Of a stretch of DNA of 64,000 nucleotides, positions 51,022 through 63,954 are shown piece by piece; the first letter of the stretch is position 1; every line of letters starts with the position of its first letter. Source of the DNA: Apostichopus japonicus (Eukaryota; Echinodermata; Holothuroidea; Aspidochirotida; Stichopodidae); assembly GCF_037975245.1 (NCBI RefSeq), contig NC_092579.1, forward strand, positions 13,376,678 to 13,440,677, written 5' to 3'. The position numbers and the translations under genes were made by a program. Under the pieces are notes generated by a model that searched no databases, had not been told where the DNA came from, and saw only the letters and a program-made list of their open reading frames with translations.

Positions 51022-54000
51022 ATGATGTCGGCCGCAGAAGCTCAGGTACAGAGAGCTGGAGAACTGATCAGGTACATATTTATTCATTTGAATATTCTTA
51101 TTAAACTTGTTAAGAAGTCTTTTTGATCGCTTATGGCTACTGTTGACTCACAAATGATAACATTCGACACAGGCCTAGGCCGGAGTCGTATACGGCTCTG
51201 GCCTAGGCCTAAGTTTCACGTTAGAGAAAACGTTGCATTATAAACAAAACGAGGGTTACTTTCATTAGTGCAGTATGCCTCAGTCTGTGTACATTCGCCG
51301 GTAACGTATAGCTATAACAATTTGCACTAGAGATTTTGTAGCTACACAAACATAGGCTAACGTTTACACTGGTCTAGGCTAGGGCTTTCAGGATTTTTAC
51401 GAATGTAATGAATCAATAATGAAACATACAACAAGAAAAGGAAGCCCCAGTTGTTGCAAAAACTGATGCCACCATGCATGATCAGTCTAAATCATCAGTG
51501 CAGCCTTTCGGGTACAATAATTATGTTGGTAATACATGTCTTTCCACTGAATTGATCCCTCTCACAAAGATTTAGCACAAACAACTTTAGGGTGTAAATA
51601 TTCATATTTATAGAAGCTTGTTTTGTAAACATAGCAAAGGTATCTGTTGAATGCCATGTGTTAGTAACTTAATACATACTTTTGACTGGCCACTGCTTAA
51701 TATATTCAGGACAATTATGCAATTTTGCATAGCTCTAACATACAGATGTGATATAGCCCTGTACTGTACAATTTGCAATGTATTGTCTCTAATGATGGTA
51801 CTACATTTACAAATTGTCCTGTGACTTTACTATATGTTTGTAATGTACATAGTAACAATGGAAAATGCAACCTTTCCCCTATAAATTAAATAGGGATACT
51901 GTATAACAATGGAAGTACAAGTGTGACTCACATCTGAATCCAAGGCTTGTATCAATTAATCAAGCATCGTGCAAAGCATCTGTGATGCTCTGTACCATTT
52001 TTATCATGAATGCGGTCCTAGTAATCTGGCGGAAAGGTGTAAAAGGTGAAAATAGGGATGATTTGTGGGATTGGTGAAAAGAACACTAGCTTTGGGCAAT
52101 AAGATCATATGCCTGCAACTTTTTTGGGCATTACTTCATTATCTCGAAAAAGTGACATAATGCGCCACCAATCATCGTTTAACCTATTCGGGGTGATAAG
52201 TTACAATGGAATCTGAATAATGACTGTTCTACAGTAGTCGACCACCATTTGAAGCTGCACTTAGTTCAACGAACAGAAATTTCTGTCTTGGATGATCGAA
52301 CTATAGTTAAAAATTTGCTCAAGATTCGGGTGCTGTCTATGTTCGTTAACAAATCTTGCACAGTTTATGAGAAAGAAATTTGAACTGAGTTGAACATGTA
52401 TGCTTAATCAGATAAGGTACTATATATACATGAAGTACTCAACATTCCAGCTAATTGATACAAAACCATGCTATCATATATATTCACCAACTGAATATAT
52501 TTCATTCTTCCTTTCAGCTGAAATAGTTAGTGGAGTATTTATGACACATGTCACATACATACATGTCTTACTCTGGGCATCTTTTTCTGCCTATTGATCT
52601 TGTGGATTAATCACAGAGTTAATTTGTCGAGCACCTTATGTCAATAACTTCAGCTGCTTGTTTAGCTGATAAACCTCAGTAGCTCGGCCTTTCCTTTATG
52701 ACCTCACAGCATTTGTCATTGAAAACCACCATTTTCGTGGAAGCAGGTCTTGATTTGTTGCCCTGTACATTTTTTTTGTTCCAGGCAAAATCCTGGGACT
52801 ATACAGGGAACAACTAGTGTTCAAATTTTGTGAACATAGAAGTTTTGTAGACTCAGAAGTTTGTCTTGAGCAGAATTTAAAATTACTATGGTTTCTGTCT
52901 ACAATGTGTATACCATACACCTTTGCACAGTTTGTATAGCAAGGTGCCTGTTGTGCTTAGCTTGTGCTTGTGCGGTGTAAATAACAGATAAGTTAATATT
53001 CCCCTTTGTATTAATTACATAGCAGATCTTTGACAGTATTTATACCTAGTCAGCCCAGTGCTTCTTGTACTGTAAAGAAGAGCCACACAACTTATGTCAG
53101 TTCTTCTGGTACCCTATAGTTACTGACACAGACCTCTATAGTAAATATTGAACCAGTAGCTGTTATGAATTCGTTGAACATTCAATCATTGCGACATTCT
53201 GGTTGTAGTTCTGTTACAGCGGTTAATGTACCTGGAGTCGTTGCAAAATTACGAAATATGGGATTTGGTTCGGTAACATCTGTTCCTTCAATGGTTTTGT
53301 AACAACTTTGTCCATCAATGCTGCTGTGTAGAGCTCTTTGATAGATGAGAAACCCTTGAGCTTAGAAGTAATTTGAGAAAGTGGTCAGATGCTACGTGAT
53401 ATGAGAATGTCCACCCCACAGCCATAAGGTTCCTAGTGTAAAAACACACCACCAGCTAGATTTTTTAGCCCTCTTCAACATTACTGGCATGCAGTGTTGT
53501 TGAGTGGAGTTGCTGATGAATGTAGTCAGCTATTCCAGTCATACAAGGTTAAAATATGACATCTGTCTAAAATTGACACTGTTCCATCAAGGATTATTTA
53601 GTTAACTTTCTTGGATACCAGCTCTTCTGTCTTCTAAAAGTCAGAGCATTAGCTCTGTAAGGACTTCCTTTCCAGACAAATTCAAGTTAAAAGTAATATT
53701 ACTATTTTTTTTTATTCTCCTCACAGTGCTAGATTATATGTATTGTTTTATACTTTATTCAATTCCTGAAATGTTCTAACCTACTTGACTTTCCACTCCA
53801 TAGTTCAGGCCATGAAATTCAGGCTGTTTAACTGGCTAAATTTCAGTGCATTTTGCAGTTTGCCATTAAATCAAAAAGCACATTCTTTCACTGATGATTG
53901 TTAAGTGACTTACCATACATGTTTTATGTTCTTAATGTCTACAGGAAGAAATATATATATATATATGCCAGTGCTTGTTATGATATATTGGCAAATGGCA

Positions 54001-57000
54001 AAATACATTGGCATTTAGCCAGTAAACAGCCTGCATCTTTGGGGCTGTGTTTGTATTAAACCTTTATATATATAAGATTCTATAGCTTGTTAAGTAGAGT
54101 TTCATTGCCCTTGGCCTTGTGATTTGCGAGTTGCTATGTGCTGGGAATGTCTAATAGGAAAGGTACTGTATGGCCAATGTCAAACATTGCAATTTGTTCA
54201 CTTCAGACAACCAATCCCTTTGCATAGATCCTTTGCATAGATAATTCAATAACAATAGAAGCCATCTATGAAATATATCTATTCATGCTAATTTCTATAG
54301 TCTAGAATAAAGTAGATCACTAAGTTGCTGACCTTCAACTTTGTTGTTAAGAATGGTTGTGTAGATAAGACATGTATGTGGAATGACTCCAAGGTGTCTA
54401 TGTACTGGAGGAAAAATAGCAAATTCTGAGAAAAAAGTTCCAATTCCTATTGAGTATTAAAGTAAGTTTGTAGCACTGTAGATGCACTTAGCATTATAGT
54501 TTTAGTTTAGTTTAGTAGAAAGAAAGGATCAGGAGGGACACTTAAGTCCCCATCAAGGACCCTATTGAGAGGGGGAAAAAAACTGAAGACAGAAACACTC
54601 AGACCTGATTACAATGCTTAAAGTGCTTGTCCAAAGCATTCTTAAACCCAGTGACACTACTTGCAAGTACAACTTTCTCAGGCAAACCGTTTCACACATT
54701 CACAACCCTATTAGAAAAAAAGTTATGCCGAATATTAATCCTACTATGTCGTATAGTGTTATCGTATAGTGTGGAAGACCATACTAGACCCTCTTCTGTT
54801 CTTCTATACTTTTCTCTCAGAACATTATCCTTTCAGTCAAAACACATTTAATTTGAAGATTATCACCTCCCCTCACCATCCATTTGTTTGCAGTGTACAA
54901 GCAATTGCAATTTATTATGCAGACTAGTCTCCAAAATTCAGTATGATGCCTAAGTATCACTACGTTTCATAAATATTCATTTGCATCAGAGGGTGGGGGA
55001 GGGGGTGGAGGGGGTGGAGGAAAGGAGTAACTAAGTAAAAGTAATTAAGGAGCCTCTACTTTTAAGTAGAAGTATAGTGCCGGTAAGATGATACATAAAA
55101 CCCACAATAATTCTCAATTGAAGCTTGCCGAAGTGTAGCCTAACAGTATAATAGGGCTGTTATGTAAGGCCTAAGTTATAAAACTGTTTGAAAAACAAGG
55201 ACTTTCTGTTTAAACAGTGCTGCAGTGCTCACATACTGTAGTACAGACCTACATGAGAAGCTGCTTCAATCACTTTAGTCGTTTGAAAGATGGATAATTT
55301 TCAAAATGTTAAATAAGTGTGAAATCCACAATCAGTAAAGTAAGATAGCTACATTCTTTATACCATACACGATAGTTAAATACCAATATGATGAACTGAG
55401 GTCTGTGGACATTATCATGGCTGCACATACTGTAGTGTAAACATATTAAGTTTCTTGCATGGATAACACATTAAATCAGAACATGATTTCCAGGTCTGAC
55501 ACTTGTTACTAATTAAATGGATAAATACAGATTGAATTCTCTGCTACTGTATGTAAACCATGTTTACTGTAAATACTCTTCTCAGGAGAAAGTTGTTGTT
55601 TTTAGTGACATATTTCTTATTTCCTCTTCAACAGGGGTCTTGATGTACAGTCCATCAGTGGCAAGCACTTCTTGGTAACAGGTGGTGCAGGATGTTTTGG
55701 AATGCATCTAGGCAGGGCACTCCACCTATTAGGTGGTCAAGTCACTCTTTTGGATAAAACTGAGCTTCTGGAGGACTGCGATCCATCTATCAAATTCATT
55801 CAGGTGGGTAAAGTTAAAATGTACAATAGCTCAAAAGATGATCATGGTTAATTATCAGATTCCATATATGAAACAGTAGCCTACAGTATATAGTTACAAA
55901 GAGTTTGAAATACGTTGATGAGTGTCCAAGATGTCAGGTGCATATATGCAAATTAGTACAGTTTGCAAAGGTATCTCAGCACATGCATTCTGGACTTCTG
56001 GTCCACCAGAGGCTAGATGGACAAAAGAAGATGATATGGAATCTGAGTGGATACATTTTGGTTTCCTTTAGATTGATGTCAATATTAAACGTTATTAGGA
56101 TTGTGTACAACTTGAAGGATTAATAATTTACTTCACTTAGAACTCTGAGCTAGATCATTGGGGGTGGTGCAGTGCTAACATTTTACCAACTTTAGTAGGC
56201 TAGGTAGATTTGAGTGCATTTACAGTAGAATGGAGACAGGTAAGTATCGTTGTTCGTAAACGCAGAGAAAATGTGGATAATTTACAATACTTTCCCTCGT
56301 TACCTCCTTCCTCCACCCCCTCCCTGCCCCTCCCACAATTATCTCCATTTAATTCTTTTGTATCAAATAGGATCTTTGTGTTACTTAAAAGGGAAGATCC
56401 TTGCTGAAACACTTGTAAGAGATCTAATGTTGAAAGTTTTGCACAGTCAATTATGTGCTTACAGCATAGTCTTCAGTTACTTATAATAATACTGGCCTTC
56501 AAATTGCTGGCCATGAAGAGATTTGCCCATGGTACAGTTTAATAAGTGTATTGTCTGGTCAACCATTGATTGTGCATTTGAAGTGACTTGTCATGATTTT
56601 TAAGTGAATTGGTAACCGATTGATATGTCATTTCAGGGCGACATTAGGAACCAGGAGTTGCTGATGAAGGCTTGTGCTGGTGTAAATTGTGTTTTTCACA
56701 TTGCTTCCTATGGGATGTCTGGCATTGCCATGGTAAGTACATCTTAAAATGGATTGTAGTAGCTAGTCCACTTAATCATTCCTGACCGATAGGTACAAGG
56801 GAAAGAGGTGCCTTGGGGAAAGGGATGAGAAAATGTGGAGGAGGGTGTAGGGTGGTCAGGGATATTGTCCATCTGGATAGGAAACTTGACCTTGGTTGGT
56901 GAATTGATATATTCCTGACTGTGAAGTAAACCAGTAGATTGGGTTTGTACACATAGCCTTCATCCCAACCATTATCCCTGTTTTTGTTTTGTTTTTTTGC

Positions 57001-60000
57001 AAGTGAATCTCTTAATATTCTACTTACTGTAATTTATACCACCTGCATGTAATGATGATATTTATAGGATTAATGCTGTACTGTAGTAGAGTGTAGAACT
57101 GTTGTAAGAATTCAGTTGCAAATATACAGTGAAAACAATCAGAATTTTATAGGGATATATCCAGAGCTGCTTATATATTAGGTATTGACTTGTTAAGTAC
57201 AGGTATATACAGCATTTGGGTACATTCGGAATTGAAGATAAAAAACAAGGTAGGAAACATAATTTGAACAAATTTGGAATGGTTTTGTATATGACAAGTT
57301 CCAGTACAAAGAAGAGCAGAACCTACACTGTACACAATGGAGGTTTCTGTTTAGGAGTAGACAATGTGAAGCCTGTACTGTATATCAAGTTATTTCCTGC
57401 TTGAAGGTTAGGACGTAAAGGTTCCAATAGCAAATTTGTTATTCTATTCCAAGCTTAACTGGCAGAAGACTTCCTAATGGTTCTTTCATAAACAAATTAA
57501 TTTTACCATCATTTCCCCATTTTATAGTTCTCGATACATCTCTATCTTGCTTAGCAAAGCATGTGAGTTTATGTTGCCACTCACTGTATGACAAATTTTT
57601 AGCATGTGTCCAGTCCTCAAAATGAAGGGAAAAGACATGGTGCATTGTTAACTATGACAAGTAACTCTTTGGAACAATTACTGGTGTTGCATTCATCTAA
57701 ATATTATGAATATTAATAAGCATAATGAATGTGCTATTGTGTTGATCTGATTATAATCTTTACCAATTTGTTAGATGGGAATACCCCAATCAGAGGGTTT
57801 GTTTTGTTTTGTCTTGTATTTGTCTGTCGTTGTTTTTGTTCTTAAACTAATTAATTTCTGTCTTCTCTTTTGTCAGAGAAGGACCAAATTAGTGGAAGAG
57901 GTCAATGTCGGAGGCACCAGTAAGCTGTTAAAAGGTTGGCACCATGCTTCTACAGGAAGTGCCCATCAGTATTGTTTACCAGGATTTTTGTCCGATGGAC
58001 GCAACGTCTTAAAATGTTTGCCTCCGCTCAGAAAAACTTGCAACCCTACAGTCCTCCACGAATACATGCAGTTTCAAATACCTCTACAGGAACACACAAT
58101 ACTTAGTTACAATGACCCCTGACAAAACATTGGCTTGTGCGCAACGGAAGCGCCCCCCCCCAAAAAAAAAAAAAAAGCAAAAGATGAAAGCTGTAACTAG
58201 AATACAACAAAATTACAATCAAATTCTGAAGTGGAAAATTTTGCAGTAGACTAATTACCATATATGCTGGCCTAGGCATCACGCAGTGCACACTTCTGTA
58301 TAGGGTATACAACTCCCTTACATAGCGTCTATGAAACTTTTATGGGCTATGAATATGCTGTCGGAAACCAATGTAAAGTAAACCGAATGGCCAGAGAGAA
58401 AGTGCAAGAATAAAAATACCCCACTTTTAACTGATTTAAATCATAAATAATCATAGGGAATCATAAATGAAAGCACTCCCCCCCCCTCCCTCTCTAGTCT
58501 GATGGTTCCAGTATGCTACATGTGCACATTTGCATAGCATTGGTTTCACCTACAGAGGTGGTGATGGTTGGTTTGCATTTTAACTGGTATAATTCAGCTG
58601 TATAGTAAGGTGGCTTAATAGGGACGTAGGAAAATAAAATAAGTGTCCCCAAATCTCAAAATGTTGACTTTTTATCTCAAAATTTTGACTTAGAAAGTCA
58701 AAAAAAAAAATCTTTCCTCTGTCCCTATTAAGCCACAGTAATATTATGATTACTTGTAGTTAACTATCAAACAATAAAAGACAAAGTATTTTGTAGGGAT
58801 GGCAGAGCCCACTTTTGAAGAGGGGGAGGGGGGGGGGATGAAATTAAGACTTCTCAGGCATGTCTTTAATGGCAATACCAGAGTGCAATGCAGGCATGCT
58901 GGCGGTTAATATTTGATTTGCAATAAGTTTAATATGGAATGAGAAATAAGTGGCAAGGTTACTGAAGCAGAGTCTCCTGTCCATGGTGGTTGCATCAAGT
59001 TTTCTTCTGTTTTATTTCTTATTCCTGAATTTGTTGTGAAGTTGCAATATTTTTATCTTTTTGATACCTAGCATGCCTGGAGAACAATGTAGAGAGAATG
59101 GTCTACACGAGTACGCACAATGTCATATTCAACGGTAATCCGATAGAAAACGGCGATGAGTCTCTACCCTACATACCCCTCGACGAGGTGAGCAGTCGCT
59201 GTGTCACTCTGGGAAAGACATTTCGAATCATTTTTGGAAATTAGAGATAAAATATTTTCAGAAAAAATTAGGTGTGGGTATCTCAATCTGTGATCCTTGG
59301 AGCGTGAATAGGAGCAAAGCTGTAACCTTTGCATTCCTTGTAATTCTTTGTCCACTCGCGGAAAAGAGCTCTCTGAATATAATTTATGCAAGGAATCATC
59401 CATGATCATAGTAGGGTTTCAAAGAAGTTAAGACATGGCTTTTAAAATTAAACTAAGATTGTCATATCACCAATATGCTTTGCAAAATGTAAACACTTTT
59501 ATTATGTAAATATTTGGCTCGTAAAGATGACAAATCAAGAATTTTATGATGCTTGAGCTTCGTAGTCGGTACGTTAATCTACCGCAGTGAGTACAGGAAC
59601 TCTTCTGTTTCTTGTGGAGATGAAAGGTCGTTTGAGGTCAATAGATGCCAAAGTCTGAAAACTTTGTAAATATAACTCCAGAAGTAAAAGCTTGAATAGA
59701 ATGTCACTCTTGATATGTGAAATAATCTTAGTGAGTACAATGAATGCGATGCTTTTTTGTAAAGATGAAAGGTCATTTGAGGTAAGCAGAGGTCCAAGCC
59801 TGAAACCTTGTATGTAGTATATTAAATTCTAAATGCAACTTGATGGACTGGATACCTTGTAAAGAGATCAGTGTTCATCTGCCGACTTGGAGTCAACAAA
59901 TGTCAAAGTTCAAAAAGGGGGGGGGGGGTGCAGCATGATGAAAGCTGGGATCCCGGATTGTTTTAACTGGACATAAAGCTGGTTAAAGATATTTTGATCT

Positions 60001-60866
60001 ACGTGGCCTATTTTCTTGGCTTCTGGTTTCATTCTCTCTTCTTCAATTTTTTTCAGCACAAAGATGATTATTCCAGAACAAAGTGTATGGCTGAACAACT
60101 GATATTGACTCACTCAGGGAAGAAAACTAAAGGTTAGCTTCAAAGGAAATCTCCTTTTTCTCAACTTTCAGCTCAAAATTCTGTCAAAATTTTTTTTTTT
60201 TTTGCTCACTTTTGTGATGTCATTGATAGAGATTTTAAAACCACGATACACAACTTCCCCATATGGAATATGTATATGTATGTATATGTGTATGTATATT
60301 AGATCCTCCTGCAAGCAGGAACTCGCGAAGAAGCCATCATTGGCTTATCAAAGCCGCAAGCTGACCGAAGTCAGTCTCTTAGATTCATATTTAACGTCCA
60401 TGAAATTGTCAATTGTCAACAACTCTATAACTGGACGACATACATTAATCTTGGAGTGACTCGAACTCGGGACCTTATGATTGAAAGGCACCGGCGTTAA
60501 CCACTGAGCTAACACTCCTAACACAGCTAACACTAATAAGAAAAACTTATTTCATTTGGACAGTGTCACACATTTTACTGTAAGTGCCTTCACACGCAAG
60601 TGCTTGAATTTGTCATGTTTTTCTTTAGAATGTCTAGAAATATTGTTCTTCTTTTCATTTCTAACAGTCTTGGTTGCTTTCTGTTAAGTCTTGAATAGCT
60701 GTTTTAATGAGTAAGGTTCAGTTTTTGATCTCGCTATTTTTACAGCAAAGGGAACTATTTACAACTTATCTTTTTATCTAAAGATGGCCATACATTTCGT
60801 TCTTCTGCGTGTCGAGCTGTTGCAATTTATGGCCGAGGAGAGCAACGGCAATTTCCACAAGTCATG
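51022..60866 (+). CDS. SDR42E1: SDR42E1-like short-chain dehydrogenase/reductase (3beta-HSD-like), 3'-partial
   Basis: Predicted NAD(P)-dependent oxidoreductase of the extended SDR family 42E, related to 3beta-hydroxysteroid dehydrogenases; the substrate is not established here. Exons: 51022-51071, 55635-55803, 56637-56732, 57877-57934, 59072-59187, 60057-60132, 60784-60866. All are joined by GT..AG introns in compatible phases, giving 216 codons. Landmarks: nucleotide-binding VTGGAGCFG (residues 31-39), KFIQGDIR across the exon 2/3 junction, [35 protein letters not shown], catalytic Y168SRTK172 and IYGRGEQR. An in-frame TGA precedes the ATG; a second ATG follows at once, so the start may be one codon later. 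Vertebrate proteins are about 390 aa and end in membrane segments, so the second half lies past the right edge. I searched 60867-64000 without finding the next exon. E1 versus E2 cannot be decided. Introns 1, 4 and 6 carry mobile elements. Confidence 0.92.
54495..54830 (-). pseudogene. Decayed non-LTR retrotransposon 3' end (reverse transcriptase C-terminus)
   Basis: On the minus strand the translation runs [18 protein letters not shown], stop, [24 protein letters not shown]. This is the familiar C-terminal tail of non-LTR ORF2 proteins, with the expected Trp of the VWN position changed to a TGA at 54692-54694. A short duplication upstream (GTATAGTGTTATC then GTATAGTG, about 54751-54771) also breaks the frame. 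The presumed 3' terminus is a (CTAAA)n tail at about 54500-54516. It lies in intron 1 of the SDR42E gene, antisense to it. A similar (TTTAG)n tract is found near 2314. Confidence 0.7.
58610..58736. mobile_element. Short MITE with 16-bp perfect terminal inverted repeats
   Basis: GTGGCTTAATAGGGAC at 58610-58625 is mirrored exactly by GTCCCTATTAAGCCAC at 58721-58736. The similarity continues inward (GGAAA against TTTCC after a short gap). The 127-bp element contains an internal near-repeat of TCTCAAAATNTTGACTT. AGTAA flanks both sides (58604-58608 and 58737-58741), with one extra G on the left, so the target duplication is uncertain. It lies in intron 4 of the SDR42E gene. The superfamily is not assigned. 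Confidence 0.75.
59605..59916. repeat. Diverged tandem repeat, ~145-bp unit, in SDR42E intron 5
   Basis: The segment GATGAAAGGTCGTTTGAGGT at 59619 recurs as GATGAAAGGTCATTTGAGGT at about 59764, each followed by a (C/G)AAAGTCTGAAA or CCAAGCCTGAAA box and an A/T-rich stretch. A third, more diverged copy (AGATCAGTG.., GTCAACAAATGTCAAAGTTC) lies at about 59868-59916. The motif order resembles widespread marine-invertebrate dispersed repeats. No coding function is apparent. Confidence 0.75.
60255..60518 (-). mobile_element. tRNA-derived SINE
   Basis: The minus strand from 60518 to 60453 has a tRNA-like head. GGAGTG pairs with CACTCC at its ends, TTAGCTCAGTGGTTAACGCC resembles the pol III A box, and GAGTTCGAGTC resembles the B box. 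The D and T stems no longer pair properly and the anticodon loop is eight bases, so this is not a working tRNA. Downstream on the same strand is a body with several small hairpins (GACTTCGGTC, GGCTTTGATAAGCC, TTCGCGAG), ending in a TACATA/CACATA simple repeat near 60255-60300. Head, body and simple tail fit a SINE. It lies in intron 6 of the SDR42E gene, antisense. Confidence 0.65.
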
Positions 60867-61780
60867 GTACGATATTGAGATATTTAACCTTTAGTGTGGG
60901 TCATCTCTTTTAAGTCAGGTTTTCTTTAGAATTTATCATTAGAATTTTTTTTTTGATAAAAAAGAAAGCCTATATATTTCATGATATCTTTGTTGAAGCT
61001 TTGCCAGTGTTCTTTTTTTTTAGGCTCTTGATTTCAAGGTCGTTCAGGGCAGTAATACTCTACTCCACAGTGTAATTCTGTGCTTTTGTACATATATGTT
61101 ACTTATCACAAGAAACACGTATTATAGAAAATGAAATTAAAAATCTATTCATTAATTTCAGTACGTAGCTTGATGAAAACAAAACAAATTGTCTAGGCTT
61201 GATTCTCTTTTATTCTTTGACTTTGTTCCTGGTTGAACAGGTTAAAAAGTCATCATGCAAGTTTTCAATAAATTACAATAGCATATATCATGACAGGGTC
61301 ACCTACTTACACATTGGCTAACTATTTGTCTGTGCTAGGAATTTTTTTAGTTTTGTTTTAGTTTTAGTTTACTGTATGTGACCAACAAGTCCATTTGTAC
61401 AGGGCATTATAGCCATCAACATGGTTTAAGCTATATAATTCAATGTCTATATAATTCAATGTCAGTAAGTGTTGAGAGACAAGATTTCCTTTTTAGGAAT
61501 ACCAAGGACATATTAAGAGGCATTTAGTGATGGATACAATCTTTCAGAGGTAACCATATTTAGCCATTTGGCTATGATGTATATATAGGCATTTGTTCTG
61601 TGGATAGACACAGCCTCGCAAGGATATGTGTCATACCAGTTCACTACCAGTTATATGCATTTGTTCTCTCGATAGACTTTTGTAAATAGACTTTTCCAGA
61701 CGTTGGATCGATAAATTTATTTTTGTAGGATGAAGTCCATAGTCCAAGCTAACTTTCATGCATTCTGAGCTTTGACTTGG

Positions 61781-62045
61781 GGTGGGGGTAGCTTTAACTC
61801 TGAGGGGTGGGGGAAGTTTTGACTCTGAGGGGTGGGGGAAGTTTTGACTCTGAGGGGTGGGGCAAGTTTTGACTTTGAGGGGTAAGGGAAGTTTTGACTC
61901 TGAGGGGTGGGGATAGCTCCGACCCTGAGGAGTGGTGGTAGCTTTGACTCTGAGGGGTCCCAGGGGTAGCTCCGACTCTGAGGGGTGGGGGTAGCTTTGA
62001 CTCTGAGGGGTGGGGGTAGCTCCGACTCTGAGGGGTAGGAGCTGG
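61781..62045. repeat. 26-bp G-rich minisatellite
   Basis: About ten tandem units of roughly TTTTGACTCTGAGGGG followed by TGGGGGAAG (26 bp). Two alternating variants occur: AAGTTTTGAC in the first half, and TAGCTTTGAC / TAGCTCCGAC in the second half. Each unit carries two GGGG runs, so the plus strand could form G-quadruplexes. It lies downstream of exon 7 of the SDR42E gene, probably in the next intron. The 103-codon minus-strand frame over it is a translation of the repeat, not a gene. Confidence 0.93.
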
Positions 62046-63954
62046 TGGGTGATGGCTCAGTCATCATCTAAGCTCTTGGGTCGTGGGCTGTAAACTTTGC
62101 AGACTCTGATGTAGAGCTAGTAGGGCTGTTGATAGACACAGCCCATCAAATACAAGGTTGTTACCCATTTAGCTGTTAAGTAGAATTACTAGTACTGTCG
62201 ATTGACGAATGCCTTAAGACGAGAATAATGTCCACAACCTTTTATGCATTTTCATACAGCCAGTATTTAAGTCTCCCTTCCTTGATGTAAATTATTTTTC
62301 CAAGTTATCAATTATTCAAATATTTGGATAGGAAGTCTATATGAGTTATGTTTCATCAGATACCCTTAATGTCCCTTGCCATAGTTTTTCTGCTGACTGA
62401 TTCTGTAGGGGAACATGTCGACACTTAACATGGTCCAGAAAATTGTAATATTAAAGCACAGGTCAAACCAAATTTCTTTTCATCTAGCATATTTCAAACT
62501 GACCATCCGGCCTGGATATTCCTATTTTGTGGGATATTCATTGTCTTATTTTGCCATGACCCATAGCAACAAACTCTTCAGCATTTGGCCAGTACATACA
62601 AAAGGCATTAACATAACCTTTGTCCTTTCTATTGACCGATCGAAAAGAGCCCATTACCTGTCATGACTCTTTATGTGTTTCCAGCATTGTCCAACAATTT
62701 TTTTTGTAAATGCCTTGAGTGTTGATTGAGTGTATACCCAGTTGTTACAATTTAATAGCCAAGTCACTGGCAATCGACTCTCTGAATGTTTGGTTAAGAA
62801 CTCTTTTTATCTCTTTATTTGTTTACCTTGCTACTTCTTCTGCTGATAATTATTCTCATCGAGATCAGTCTTGGTAAACAACTTGGCTATCTCTTTTCTT
62901 GATCGTTGTAAAATCTCAATTTGACAAATGAAAATTATTAGTCAAATATTTATCAAAGATAAACTGCATAGTTGTTAGGGTGCCAGCTTTGATGGAATTG
63001 TCTGAGTTCATTACATGGGCTTCTTTACGGGTTTTGCAAGTAATAATTCCGATCAGTCCAGAATATCCATGTATAGTAGTGTGCCTTGTTTGCCTATGTG
63101 GTGCACAACTGTTCATTACATGGCATTGTTTGAATATATAGAGGAAGTAGTGACTGTAATAAATACAGATTTTGATATTAAAGATAAAACACATCGAAGC
63201 AAAACATAATCACACCATATAAACATGTCGGGTTAAACTCTGTGGTTTTACAACTGTTGTGTTGATAAGCAGAGTGTGGATGAGCTTTCATTGCACAGAT
63301 ATCATATTTCAATAAATTCCCCTCAAGAGTTTGGTGGTTTGTTGCATCAACAGTGTCTATATATTTGTAGACGGAGGTGAAGGTTGTTGTTTAAAATACA
63401 TATAAATTGTTAGATCAGTAAAGATAAAGAAGAAATATTTGAATACGAAGGATCGTTACTACACTGTTCATACATGTACGTAAGCTGGGTTAAAACTCGA
63501 CGGCAGCTTTTCCAATGTGAGTTTGTATGTTTGAGAAACAGTGAGGATGCTATGAATGCAAAGCTATTGAAACTCATGAAGTACCTAGTTTTGTGCACTC
63601 GTAGTTGTAGTCTGTATGTAAATAGTGTTGACCCCTGCATGTTGTAAATAATTAGACAGATATTAAACAGCATTATTAACAGCATCACTTAATACGTTAT
63701 ACATTATGTAGAATTAGCGAGTAAACACTAAACAATACATACTAAGAAGGGTATCATGTTCAACTGGTACAGTACATGTTTACGTTTGAGGGTCATTTTG
63801 TCTACATCAATCAGACAGCCGGGAGAATGCACAAGGTTTTTTGTAAAGTATTTTGTACATTCCGTCAGGTGAAAATGATCAAATAAAATAAAACTGTTAG
63901 CAAACTGCTTATCCACTAGAGAGCCTGTGTAGGAGAATGTGTAAAAGTAAGTTG

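Noticed and set aside
57775-58122. 115-codon plus-strand frame as a separate gene
   Set aside because: Only 57877-57934 is coding (SDR42E exon 4); the rest is intron that happens to be open.
60453-60518. Functional tRNA gene
   Set aside because: The D and T stems do not pair and the anticodon loop has eight bases; a SINE head explains the pol III boxes.
61756-62067. 103-codon Pro/Ser-rich minus-strand frame
   Set aside because: It is the 26-bp minisatellite read in shifting phase; no start context or homology.
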